Shown here one piece after another: positions 1 through 8,070 of a stretch of DNA of 64,000 bases. Position 1 is the first letter of the stretch, and each line of letters opens with the position of its first letter. A program made the position numbers and the translations under genes. This stretch comes from Marinilactibacillus sp. Marseille-P9653. GTDB taxonomy: Bacteria > Bacillota > Bacilli > Lactobacillales > Carnobacteriaceae_A. Under the pieces are notes generated by a model that had not been told where the DNA came from, did no database searches, and saw only the letters and a program-made list of their open reading frames with translations. The DNA lies in assembly GCF_916618885.1 (NCBI RefSeq), contig NZ_CAKAKH010000001.1:1599005-1663004 (forward strand), given 5' to 3'.

Positions 1-427
1 CTTCATGTTTTTTCGTATACTCTTCCCACTGAGGGACGATTGTCATATACCTTGTGATCGAAACAGGATGATAGTGCTTTTTCCAGGCATTAGCCCATTC
101 TTCTTCTACGACATCCACAGTTTCCACTTGAAATTCCTTGATGTCTAAATCATAGTTTTTCAACTCTTCGATTCTTTTGATCAACCGTTCTTTCGTTTCT
201 TCAGAAGCATCTTTGCCGTAAAAATATCCTTTAATTAAAACACCATCTTCAGGAAAGTCATCTTCATTTAATTCCCAAAGTGAATCCGTAACGTATTCAG
301 GATGAACTAGAAAGTCTTGCCGATCAGCAACCGATACACCAGCTGATCCTAGCTCAACTAAGATATTAGAGACAGCTTCAGAGGCCTCACCATTGATAAA
401 AACTTTATATTCTTTCCACTCCACCAT
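1..427 (-). CDS. prmA: Ribosomal protein L11 methyltransferase PrmA, N-terminal part (cut by window edge)
   Basis: PrmA trimethylates ribosomal protein L11 in the cytoplasm using S-adenosylmethionine. Only the first 142 codons lie in the window; they match the N-terminal substrate-recognition domain (opening MVEWKEYKVFI, then VSNILVELGSAGVSVAD, and EEWANAWKKHYHP near the cut), while the SAM-binding Rossmann domain lies beyond position 1. The ATG at 427 has an AAAGGA ribosome binding site 8 bases upstream, placed inside the end of the preceding gene, and the two genes overlap by 23 bases. That overlap and the shared direction suggest translational coupling with the DUF3013 gene. Family identity is seen in sequence; the rest of the protein is unverified. 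Confidence 0.88.
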   Translation of the reverse strand, partial: MVEWKEYKVFINGEASEAVSNILVELGSAGVSVADRQDFLVHPEYVTDSLWELNEDDFPEDGVLIKGYFYGKDASEETKERLIKRIEELKNYDLDIKEFQVETVDVVEEEWANAWKKHYHPVSITRYMTIVPQWEEYTKKHE

Positions 428-956
428 TCGCTTCATCCTTTTTGATTTGATCTATAAATGATTCTTCTTCGTCCAGTTTCATCTGGATTTTTTCTTCATC
501 ATAGCGATCAAGTGATTTAAGTGTTTGAACAGCACCTTCAAGATCTCGGTCACTCCAAACCAGCCTAAACTCTCCAGATACGTTATCCAAAGCAAATTTT
601 TCAAGTTCAGTTATTCCTGCTTCAGCTACGATATTTAATTGCTTAATACAAGCATCCACGTATCCTTTTTCGATTCCAGTATGACTATTCATGATAACCG
701 CTTCTAAATAGTTTTGCGGCTTAATGTGTGCGTATGCTGGATCGTAAAAGCAGATAACGTCTTCAAATTGAATCGACCCTGGCATGTTGGAACGACCAGT
801 CACATCTTGAACCTGTAAAGACTCATCGACCTTAACGTTGAATGTAATATATACTTCAATCAATCTTTTCTTTGTATTTTTTACAACTTTCCATTGAAAT
901 ACCGGATAAATTGATTTTAGTTCATCGTCTATATAAGTTGCGAGATCTGATTTCAA
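405..956 (-). CDS. DUF3013 family protein, unknown function
   Basis: A 183-residue soluble protein without signal peptide or membrane segment, rich in acidic residues toward its C-terminus (DEEESFIDQIKKDE). It matches the style of the DUF3013 proteins that sit directly upstream of prmA in enterococci and relatives; the biochemical role of the family is not known to me. The start is a TTG at 956 with GGAGG seven bases before it. Its last 23 bases overlap prmA, so both are probably made from one message; the gap to the glycosylase gene upstream is only 29 bases, so all three may be co-transcribed. Confidence 0.8.
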   Translation of the reverse strand: MKSDLATYIDDELKSIYPVFQWKVVKNTKKRLIEVYITFNVKVDESLQVQDVTGRSNMPGSIQFEDVICFYDPAYAHIKPQNYLEAVIMNSHTGIEKGYVDACIKQLNIVAEAGITELEKFALDNVSGEFRLVWSDRDLEGAVQTLKSLDRYDEEKIQMKLDEEESFIDQIKKDEANGGVERI

Positions 957-985
957 TTTGTACCCTCCTATAGTTATGCGTCAGT

Positions 986-1612
986 TTATTTTAACACAGT
1001 CTTCCATCCATTATCTACGGAAACCTTTCCGCGCTTTCTTGAAACGTATGGATTACCGACAACTGTGTATCTCAAAGGCGCTTGTGTCCATATTCCTTTG
1101 TTGGGAATACCAATTCTAGGAGAAGCTTCGATGACTTGAGGAATCTTCTTCATCGATTCATCTATATAGAGTGGTTTTTCCTTTATAGTAGTTCCGTTAT
1201 CAGCCATGTTGATTCCCATAGCTTTTGTCATTTTCCCAGGACCATTTGTTAATTCAACCCCTTGTTTCTGACGGTTCATCAACATCAAATCTTCACCCTC
1301 AAATGGTTCAATTGCACGTATAAGTACCGCATGAGGAATTCCTTCAGGTTGAGTCACAATATTGAGCATATGATGTGTATGCATGCTATAAATATAAACG
1401 GTACCCGCTGTTTCATACATGGACGCAACTCTTGGTGTCTTTTTCCCATAAAACGTATGTGCCGCTTCATCTTCTACACCTAGATAAGCCTCTGTCTCTA
1501 CAATCCACCCAGATACTTTTCCTACTTCGGTTTCTTTAATAACTAAGCAGCCAAGTAACTGTTTTGCGATTTCTTCTGTACTTTTATTTTGATCGATTTC
1601 ATTTAAATTCAA
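986..1612 (-). CDS. DNA-3-methyladenine glycosylase (AAG/MPG family)
   Basis: This 208-residue protein belongs to the alkyladenine DNA glycosylase family, which flips out and excises alkylated or deaminated purines in base excision repair. The family signature is visible at about residues 37-62: WIVETEAYLG followed by DEAAHTFYGKKTPR, in which the Glu of ETEAY corresponds to the catalytic general base of human AAG. A second conserved stretch, YIYSMHTHHMLNIVT, and the C-terminal PLRY segment are also present. Length is normal for bacterial members. The start is TTG at 1612, preceded by GAGGG at 8 bases. It lies just downstream of a terminator belonging to the preceding transporter gene. Confidence 0.9.
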   Translation of the reverse strand: MNLNEIDQNKSTEEIAKQLLGCLVIKETEVGKVSGWIVETEAYLGVEDEAAHTFYGKKTPRVASMYETAGTVYIYSMHTHHMLNIVTQPEGIPHAVLIRAIEPFEGEDLMLMNRQKQGVELTNGPGKMTKAMGINMADNGTTIKEKPLYIDESMKKIPQVIEASPRIGIPNKGIWTQAPLRYTVVGNPYVSRKRGKVSVDNGWKTVLK

Positions 1613-1653
1613 ACTATTAACCCTCGCCTTACAGATTTTATAGATAAAGAAAA

Positions 1654-1676
1654 AGCACGCTGATAATCAACATGCT
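1654..1676 (-). terminator. Rho-independent terminator after the CNNM/CorC gene
   Basis: On the minus strand an AGCATGTT / AGCGTGCT stem (two G-U pairs, 7-base loop) is followed by TTTTTC. It lies 10 bases after the stop of the gene ending at 1686. Confidence 0.65.
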
Positions 1677-1685
1677 TCCACTATT

Positions 1686-2963
1686 TTACTCAGAATCAGG
1701 ATCCATACTCTTGTAGTCCACCTGAATTTCAAGCACTCTTCTATTTTTCACTTCAAGAACGGTTACTTCCATATTTTTATAGGTGAACTGGTCACCTTCA
1801 AATGGAACCCGGTTCAATTCTTCAATGACAAATCCACTAACGGTATTGGAAATAAATTCATCAGAATCATCTAACCTGAACAAATCAAACAATTTGTCTA
1901 ATTTGGCCGTTCCTTTAATTTTATAAGATTCACCTTCAACAACTTCAAAGATTTCTTGTTCAATGACATCTGATTCATCCCAAATTTCACCTACAAGTTC
2001 TTCAAGAACATCTTCCATGGTGGCAATTCCCACTGTCCCACCGTGTTCATCCGTTACAATTGCCATATGCGTTTTCTTTAACTGCATCGTTCTAAGCAAT
2101 CTAGATAAATTCATAACCGGCGGTACAAAAATCACTTCTTTTATAATCGTCAAGATAGAAGTTGCCTTACCCGTTCGCTCCTTAGCTTTAAGGTAGCGAT
2201 TAAAATCTTTTTCGTGAAGGATGCCGACAACGTGATCAATCGTGTCATCGTACATAATCAATCTAGAAAAATTGTGCGTACTGAATAATTCTTCTATTTT
2301 GCGATCGTCTTCATTAACATCACACCCGACAACGTCCACTCTAGGCATTAAAATCGTCGAGACTTCAAGGTCATCAAACTCTATCGCTGATCTCACAAGC
2401 TGGTGTTCGTGATCTTCTATACTTCCACCTAATTCAGCCTGGTCAACCATTGAAAGCAACTCATCTTCACTGATCGTTTCTTGACCATCAAAGTCGAATA
2501 ACTTATCTAATAACATTCTCCATTTTTCAAAAAACCAAATTGCTGGTCTGAATATAGTCATAAATACTTGGATAACCGGAGCAGCAAATTTGGCGATTGT
2601 TTCAGATTTTTCCTTCGCAATTGTTTTTGGCGTAATTTCTCCAAAGATTAACACAATAACTGTAATCACGATCGTCGCAATTGTAGCACCATACGTTGGA
2701 AACCATTTTACAAAAAGCAATGTAGCGATGGCTGATGTCGCAATGTTTACAATGTTATTTCCGATTAAAATCGTAGATAATACGGAATCAAATCTTTCAG
2801 CTAAGTGTAAGGTTCTTTTAGCTTGTTTGTTTCCACTCTCCGCTTCATTTCGCAACCGAATTCTGTTAGCTGAAGTAAAGGCTGTTTCTGATGAAGAAAA
2901 GAAAGCCGATAAAACGATTAATACTATTAAGAGCAATATACTCGATAAATCCCCACTGTCCAT
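1686..2963 (-). CDS. CNNM/CorC (HlyC) family transporter, probable Mg2+ efflux protein
   Basis: A 425-residue membrane protein with the family layout: an N-terminal DUF21/CNNM membrane domain (hydrophobic segments near residues 5-27, 60-85, 90-115 and 130-150, with the NNIVNIATSAIA motif at about 67-79), a CBS pair at about 205-330 (MPRVDVVGCD, then VTDEHGGTVGIATMEDVLEELVGEI split across the second CBS), and a C-terminal CorC/HlyC domain from about 345. Family members in Firmicutes (YhdP/MpfA type) export magnesium; the exact ion here is inference. A strong AAAGGGGG ribosome binding site precedes ATG 2963, and an extended -10 (TGATACAAT) lies at about 3001-3009. It appears monocistronic, with its own terminator. 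Confidence 0.85.
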   Translation of the reverse strand: MDSGDLSSILLLIVLIVLSAFFSSSETAFTSANRIRLRNEAESGNKQAKRTLHLAERFDSVLSTILIGNNIVNIATSAIATLLFVKWFPTYGATIATIVITVIVLIFGEITPKTIAKEKSETIAKFAAPVIQVFMTIFRPAIWFFEKWRMLLDKLFDFDGQETISEDELLSMVDQAELGGSIEDHEHQLVRSAIEFDDLEVSTILMPRVDVVGCDVNEDDRKIEELFSTHNFSRLIMYDDTIDHVVGILHEKDFNRYLKAKERTGKATSILTIIKEVIFVPPVMNLSRLLRTMQLKKTHMAIVTDEHGGTVGIATMEDVLEELVGEIWDESDVIEQEIFEVVEGESYKIKGTAKLDKLFDLFRLDDSDEFISNTVSGFVIEELNRVPFEGDQFTYKNMEVTVLEVKNRRVLEIQVDYKSMDPDSE

Positions 2964-3205
2964 TAAGCTGGACTTCCCCCTTTATAATTCTATATAATAT
3001 ATTGTATCATAAACGCTATATATTTTTTAAAATATTCTGTTATTTTTAGAAATTATTTAACTTTAAACCCTTTACATATCATTAAAAACAATTGAATTTT
3101 TAATCGACTATAGTCCTTTTACTAACAAGTACTTCACATAGTATATCACTATAGCTACTAGATTTGAAATCCCCTATTATATCAAAAATTTAAGGACTGA
3201 TTACA

Positions 3206-3331
3206 ATGATTAGAGAAGCCCGTTTAACCGATATCGAAAGTATTTGCACTTTAATGGGGCGCTCAGGCTACACAACGGCTCATGAACAAATGATTGAACG
3301 GTTTAATAAAATTGATGGGCATTTATACTGA
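3206..3331 (+). pseudogene. Truncated GNAT acetyltransferase fragment
   Basis: A 41-codon frame (opening MIREARLTDIESICTLMG, ending NKIDGHLY then TGA) looks exactly like the first 40 residues of a GNAT N-acetyltransferase (beta1-alpha1-alpha2 region), but the acetyl-CoA binding half is absent. It has a usable AAGGA site 7-8 bases before ATG 3206. The frame stops 13 bases from the converging end of the next gene, suggesting that a deletion joined the remnant to that gene's 3' side. It is most likely a decayed gene; expression as a short peptide is possible but unsupported. Confidence 0.6.
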
Positions 3332-3344
3332 TAGGTTCGTGTTA

Positions 3345-3875
3345 TCAAATATCCAGATAAAACAAAATATCTGCTTTGCCATCTTGCACGGTTCCATTAT
3401 ATACCTTCGTATCAAGACCACCTATATGGAACCCTGTATTCACGTAAAAAATACAAGCTGAAAGGTTGTTATCCTGTGCTTGCGTATATATCCCGCGGTA
3501 CCCTTTTAGATGCGCCACTTCTTTTGCTTTCTCTATTAGCATATTGGCAATACCTTGCTTGCGGTGTGTTTTATTTATTTTCAAGTCGTAAAGATACATA
3601 TACTTAAAAAACGCTTCTTGCATGATCGCAAGTCCTATACACTCACCTTCATCATAGGCTCCTATGAAAATGCTATTCTTACTCATTTCTTCGTATTGGT
3701 AATTTTCGTCAGGGAAGCACATTTGGCTCACATCTTTTGGTGCAAATTCATGTACTGTATACGCCCACTTCTCATTCTCATAGGAAGGAATCATACGTCC
3801 CCATAATTGAAACTCTTCATTCTTTAGTTTAATATCCTCTTTATTTGTAGCATCAATTATTTTTACTTCTATCAT
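3345..3875 (-). CDS. GNAT family N-acetyltransferase, SatA (streptothricin)-like
   Basis: A 176-residue GNAT enzyme that should transfer an acetyl group from acetyl-CoA. Motif A is clear at residues 104-110 (HRKQGIA, the R/Q-x-x-G-x-A pyrophosphate loop), followed by the helix NMLIEKAKEVA. The C-terminal part (TQAQDNNLSACIFYVNTGF, then GGLD) strongly resembles the corresponding stretch of Bacillus streptothricin acetyltransferases (QTNNxxACxLYxxxGFxxGGID). Substrate assignment is inference from that likeness; it could equally be a housekeeping acetyltransferase. ATG 3875 has GAGGTG five bases upstream. It stands alone, in a patch of accessory genes. Confidence 0.8.
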   Translation of the reverse strand: MIEVKIIDATNKEDIKLKNEEFQLWGRMIPSYENEKWAYTVHEFAPKDVSQMCFPDENYQYEEMSKNSIFIGAYDEGECIGLAIMQEAFFKYMYLYDLKINKTHRKQGIANMLIEKAKEVAHLKGYRGIYTQAQDNNLSACIFYVNTGFHIGGLDTKVYNGTVQDGKADILFYLDI

Positions 3876-4137
3876 TCAATCACCTCATTTCGTTTTTATC
3901 AAGCGTCAATATGTTAATATGAAGTCCAATGGTTTTCTATCAATTTTAATTAACCAAGATACAACGACATTCATTGATGAGAAATTTCACTCCTGAAAAT
4001 AGTCTAGCACATATTTTAAGATAAAAGATGTTAAATTATAGTTAAAAGAAAATTTTCATACAATAGTATTTTTTGATGTAGAATACCTTATTGACTTAGT
4101 GACAGTAAGTTAAAATTCCATAACTGAGGTGAAAAAT

Positions 4138-4569
4138 ATGATGTATAAAAAAACAATTATTGCTTTGCTCTCATTGGTTGTTATATTGATAGGTGGATTA
4201 TTATTTCGGTTTTTTTATGGGCCTTTTCAAATAGAAAATTCCATTAGTGTTGAAAATGATAGTGATGAATTAGTACCCTCCATTCAATTTTACTTGTCTC
4301 CGAGTATCCCTGATGATCCAGAACCAGAAAAAGATTTTGAATTTGGCTCAATTTCCGCAATTCAGCCAGGAGAAACCGGTGAAACCATTAGCTCTCAAGA
4401 AATAGAAAGAGATTACAATATTTTGATGGAATATGCACTTAAAGATGGGACTTTGAAAACAGATACTGTTAACCATTATATTGGAGGAAATTCAAAAAGG
4501 TATTCTCATATACTAACCATCATTGATGTAACTGAAGATGGAGAATTAATATTTAAGAATCATTTTTAA
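4138..4569 (+). CDS. Orphan membrane-anchored small protein, unknown function
   Basis: The frame could open with GTG at 4129, but that codon is part of the GAGGTG ribosome binding site; ATG 4138 (six bases beyond) is the better start, giving 143 residues. Residues about 4-26 form one strong hydrophobic segment with a KK before it (MMYKKTIIALLSLVVILIGG), i.e. a signal anchor or uncleaved signal; no lipobox cysteine is present. The rest is predicted to be outside the cell: acidic, with a proline-rich patch (SIPDDPEPEKD) and mixed beta-type sequence ending in DGELIFKNHF. I recognise no domain. It is one of few plus-strand genes, and is followed by a hairpin shared with lepA. Confidence 0.65.
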   Translation: MMYKKTIIALLSLVVILIGGLLFRFFYGPFQIENSISVENDSDELVPSIQFYLSPSIPDDPEPEKDFEFGSISAIQPGETGETISSQEIERDYNILMEYALKDGTLKTDTVNHYIGGNSKRYSHILTIIDVTEDGELIFKNHF

Positions 4570-4687
4570 AAATTGTTTTTACTTAATTGATACTTTACAT
4601 TTGACGAAGTAGACAATAGAATTCATACATATTCTACTATCAAATTCGCCTAGAGTTTTAAAGAACAATAATAGTAGATAGATAACT

Positions 4688-4735
4688 AAAAATCCTACCA
4701 GCCTCTACTGAAATAAGAGGATGGTAGGATTTTAT
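4688..4735. terminator. Bidirectional terminator between the orphan gene and lepA
   Basis: An 11-bp stem AAATCCTACCA (4690-4700) / TGGTAGGATTT (4722-4732), extended inward by CCTCT/AGAGG, has T-rich tails on both strands, so it can serve lepA (minus) and the plus-strand gene ending at 4569. Confidence 0.85.
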
Positions 4736-4779
4736 ACTATTTTCGATGATATTGGATTTAAAAGTTGGTGTGTAAGTTC

Positions 4780-6603
4780 TTACTCATCATCCAAGTTCAA
4801 TACTGCCATGAACGCTTCTTGAGGAATCTCTACGTTGCCGACATTCTTCATACGTTTTTTACCGGCTTTTTGTTTCTTGAGTAATTTCTGACGTCTAGTG
4901 ACATCTCCACCATATAGCTTAGCTGTAACGTCTTTACGGTAAGCTTTAACCGTTGAACGCGCCACAATATTCTGTCCAATAGCTGCTTGGATCGGAATCT
5001 CAAACTGCTGACGAGGAATCGTTTCTTTTAGTTGCTCTACTACAGAGCGTCCTCTAGCATAAGAGAAGTCTTTATGCACGATAAAACTCAAGGCATCGAC
5101 TGTTTCTCCGTGGATCATAATATCCATTTTCACTAATGTACTTTCTCTATAACCAGCTTCAGAATAATCCAGTGACGCATATCCTTTAGTACTTGATTTC
5201 AGTCTGTCAAAGAAATCATAGACAATTTCGGATAAAGGAATATAGTAAGATACATTTACTCGAATATCATCCAAGTATTCCATCGTCAAGAATTCACCAC
5301 GTTTACGTTGAGCAATTTCCATTACAGCACCTACGTAATCGTTTGGTACTGTGATAACTGCTTTAACATAGGGCTCTTCTACAGATTCAATTTCTTGAGG
5401 TGTAGGCATATCTGCTGGGTTTGATACGGTAATTTTCTCACCGTCAGTTTTGTTGATGTGATAAATAACGGATGGTGCTGTTGTAATCAAGTCAAGGTTG
5501 AACTCGCGCTCTAATCTTTCTTGAATTACGTCCATGTGAAGCATTCCTAAGAAACCACAGCGGAAACCAAAACCTAAAGCCTGAGACGTTTCTGCTTCGT
5601 ATTGAAGTGCAGCGTCATTTAACTGTAGTCTTTCCAGTGCTTCTCTTAAGTCTTCGTATCTTGCTGAATCTGTTGGATACATACCACAAAATACCATTGG
5701 ATTCATGTGACGATAGCCAGGTAAAGCTTCAGTTGTTGGGTTATTTGCTAGAGTAACAGTATCCCCTACACGCGTATCACGAACCGTCTTGATGTTTGCC
5801 GTAACATAACCAACATCACCGACCATCAAATAATCTCTAGATAATGGTTTAGGCGAAAAGATTCCAAGATCAGTTACTTCAAATTTCTTACCATTACTTA
5901 AAATTTGAATCGTGTCCCCTTTTTTCAAGACACCATCCATCACACGAATATTCAGTACAACCCCACGGTACGGGTCATACGCTGAGTCAAAGATCAGTGC
6001 TTGTAATGGATTATCGATGTCTCCTTCAGGAGCAGGGATTTTTTCAACGATTTGTTCCAGAATATCTTCAATTCCGATACCAGATTTTGCACTCGCTAAA
6101 ACAGCGTCGCTAGCATCTAATCCAATAATGTCTTCAACTTCAGTTCTTACACGTTCTGGATCTGCTGCGGGTAAATCGATTTTATTGATTACAGGCAAGA
6201 TTTCCAGTTCATTTTCAAGGGCAAGATACACATTGGCAAGCGTCTGAGCTTCTACCCCTTGAGCCGCATCCACTACTAGAATTGCGCCTTCACAGGCAGC
6301 CAGACTTCTAGATACTTCATAGGTAAAATCGACGTGTCCCGGTGTATCAATCAGGTGCAAGATATACGTTTCTCCATTTTTGGCAGTATATTGCAATTCA
6401 ACTGTATTCAATTTGATCGTGATGCCACGTTCTCTTTCAAGATCCATTGAATCCAACAATTGGTCTTGCATTTCACGATCAGCTACCGTATGTGTTTGTT
6501 GTAAAATACGGTCAGCAAGCGTAGATTTACCGTGGTCGATATGGGCAATAATTGAAAAGTTTCTAATTTGTTTCTGTCTCTTTCGAGCAAGATTTTTATC
6601 CAT
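4780..6603 (-). CDS. lepA: Elongation factor 4 (LepA), ribosomal back-translocase GTPase
   Basis: A 607-residue translational GTPase. G1 AHIDHGKST lies at residues 20-28, G3 DTPGH at about 86, G4 NKID at about 140 and G5 SAK at about 176; then follow EF-G-like domains II, III and V ([14 protein letters not shown] is the EF4 domain III signature) and the EF4-specific C-terminal domain with basic [20 protein letters not shown]4 acts on stalled or mistranslocated ribosomes. Length is typical (about 600). The gene follows dnaJ, separated by a terminator, and ends at a strong bidirectional hairpin. A Firmicutes-like dnaJ-lepA neighbourhood supports the call. Confidence 0.97.
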   Translation of the reverse strand: MDKNLARKRQKQIRNFSIIAHIDHGKSTLADRILQQTHTVADREMQDQLLDSMDLERERGITIKLNTVELQYTAKNGETYILHLIDTPGHVDFTYEVSRSLAACEGAILVVDAAQGVEAQTLANVYLALENELEILPVINKIDLPAADPERVRTEVEDIIGLDASDAVLASAKSGIGIEDILEQIVEKIPAPEGDIDNPLQALIFDSAYDPYRGVVLNIRVMDGVLKKGDTIQILSNGKKFEVTDLGIFSPKPLSRDYLMVGDVGYVTANIKTVRDTRVGDTVTLANNPTTEALPGYRHMNPMVFCGMYPTDSARYEDLREALERLQLNDAALQYEAETSQALGFGFRCGFLGMLHMDVIQERLEREFNLDLITTAPSVIYHINKTDGEKITVSNPADMPTPQEIESVEEPYVKAVITVPNDYVGAVMEIAQRKRGEFLTMEYLDDIRVNVSYYIPLSEIVYDFFDRLKSSTKGYASLDYSEAGYRESTLVKMDIMIHGETVDALSFIVHKDFSYARGRSVVEQLKETIPRQQFEIPIQAAIGQNIVARSTVKAYRKDVTAKLYGGDVTRRQKLLKKQKAGKKRMKNVGNVEIPQEAFMAVLNLDDE

Positions 6604-6691
6604 TATATAAAGTCCTCATTCCTTCGTCTTCACGAGCGTTCTCTTAATTATACCAACGATGAGAATAGAGTACAATCAAATTCAAAAACAT

Positions 6692-6722
6692 ATAATAAAG
6701 AGACGACTACTTAGCCGTCTCT
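6692..6722 (-). terminator. Terminator after dnaJ
   Basis: On the minus strand AGAGACG, a 10-base loop and CGTCTCT are followed by TTATTATA, immediately after the dnaJ stop. The T-run is imperfect, so read-through into lepA is possible. Confidence 0.6.
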
Positions 6723-6729
6723 TCATTGA

Positions 6730-7896
6730 TTATTTGTGTTTATCTTTGAATACATCTTTCACTTTTGAAAAAAATGTACCTTCGTCTTGCTCTACAACTT
6801 CATCATAGTCACTAACTTGGGCAAATTTTCTCAATTGTTCTGCTTGCTGGTCGTTGATATCTTTTGGTATCACTACATTGATTGTAATATGTTGGTCACC
6901 ATTCCCTGTACCACGTAAGCGCGGTGCACCTTTTCCTCTTAAACGGAAAGTTGTGCCAGGCTGTGTTCCAGCAGGAATCTTGAATTTCACTTTACCGTGA
7001 ACAGTCGGTACTTGAAGTTCATCTCCCAGAGCTGCCTGTACCATGTTGATTGGCAATTCATAATAGATTTCTGGTCCTCGTCGATCAAATTCTTTTGATC
7101 CCGCTACTCTGAATACAACATACAAGTCACCATAAGGTCCGCCGTTTTTACCAGCGTCCCCTTGACCTTGAAGACGCATTTGATTGCCATCTTCTACTCC
7201 AGCTGGAACGGTTACTTTAACAGAATGTTGCTCTTTCGTGTGACCCGAACCATGACAAACATCACATTTCTCTTTGATTTCTTGTCCAGTACCATTACAA
7301 GTCGGACAAGCTTGTTGAGTCATCACACGGCCAAATGGTGTGTTACGTTCAACGTTGATTGCACCTGCACCACCACATTGAGAACATGTCTGAGGACTCG
7401 TTCCTGGTTTTGCACCGTCACCGCCACAAGTATTACATTCTTCATCTCTCTTATAGCGTACAGTGGTTTCTTTACCAAAAATGGCCTCTTCAAATTTCAA
7501 GTCCACTACATACTGCAAGTCATCTCCTTGCATAGGAGCATTCGGGTTCCTAGAGCGTCTTCCGCCTCCACCGAAGAATTGATCGAAGATATCTTCAAAT
7601 CCGCCTCCGCCAAAGCCGCCGGCACCTCCACCGAATCCACCGCCAAAACCGCCACCAGCTCCAAAGTTCGGATCTGTTGAAGCGTGGCCGTATTGATCGT
7701 ATGCAGCACGTTTTTGATCATCGCTCAATACTTCGTAAGCTTCAGTGATTTGCTTGAATTTTTCGTCAGCATTTGCTTCTTTACTGATATCTGGATGATG
7801 TTTTTTCGATAATTTTCTGTAGGCTTTCTTTATTTCATCTTTTGAGGCATCTTTAGATACCCCTAAAAGATCATAAAAATCTTCTTTTCCTGCCAT
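6730..7896 (-). CDS. dnaJ: Chaperone protein DnaJ (Hsp40)
   Basis: Co-chaperone of 388 residues that loads substrate on DnaK and stimulates its ATPase. J-domain at residues 1-70 with the invariant HPD at 34-36; a long Gly/Phe-rich linker at about 73-112 (repeated GGGFGGG units); four CxxCxGxG zinc repeats between about residues 151 and 222; then the two substrate-binding beta domains and a short charged tail. All functional motifs are intact. It is the last gene of the hrcA-grpE-dnaK-dnaJ group, but a strong hairpin after dnaK separates it from dnaK, so its level may partly depend on read-through. Confidence 0.98.
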   Translation of the reverse strand: MAGKEDFYDLLGVSKDASKDEIKKAYRKLSKKHHPDISKEANADEKFKQITEAYEVLSDDQKRAAYDQYGHASTDPNFGAGGGFGGGFGGGAGGFGGGGFEDIFDQFFGGGGRRSRNPNAPMQGDDLQYVVDLKFEEAIFGKETTVRYKRDEECNTCGGDGAKPGTSPQTCSQCGGAGAINVERNTPFGRVMTQQACPTCNGTGQEIKEKCDVCHGSGHTKEQHSVKVTVPAGVEDGNQMRLQGQGDAGKNGGPYGDLYVVFRVAGSKEFDRRGPEIYYELPINMVQAALGDELQVPTVHGKVKFKIPAGTQPGTTFRLRGKGAPRLRGTGNGDQHITINVVIPKDINDQQAEQLRKFAQVSDYDEVVEQDEGTFFSKVKDVFKDKHK

Positions 7897-7964
7897 TTTG
7901 ATCCTCCATACTCTTAAGAGTTACTAGATGTTTTGCTTCTATATGACTATACTACAATCCGAAT

Positions 7965-7996
7965 AAAAAGCCAAAAGCACTAAGCTTTGGCTTTTT
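7965..7996 (-). terminator. Strong hairpin terminator after dnaK
   Basis: Stem AAAAAGCCAAA (7965-7975) / TTTGGCTTTTT (7986-7996) with a 10-base loop; symmetric A/T flanks give a T-run on the minus strand. Placed in the dnaK-dnaJ gap, it can lower dnaJ transcription relative to dnaK. Confidence 0.8.
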
Positions 7997-8070
7997 ATCG
8001 TACAGACTATTCGGTTGATTCATGAATAAACTGAATTGCAGTTCAGATCGTTCTTTTAAAGAAGTCTTTA

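Noticed and set aside
2590-2997. 135-codon plus-strand open frame opposite the CNNM/CorC gene
   Set aside because: Antisense shadow of a strongly conserved gene; no ribosome binding site, low-complexity hydrophobic translation.
4059-4119. Promoter for the orphan gene at 4138 (TTGACT at 4091, TACAAT at 4059)
   Set aside because: No -35/-10 pair with 16-18-base spacing could be found, so no promoter was called.
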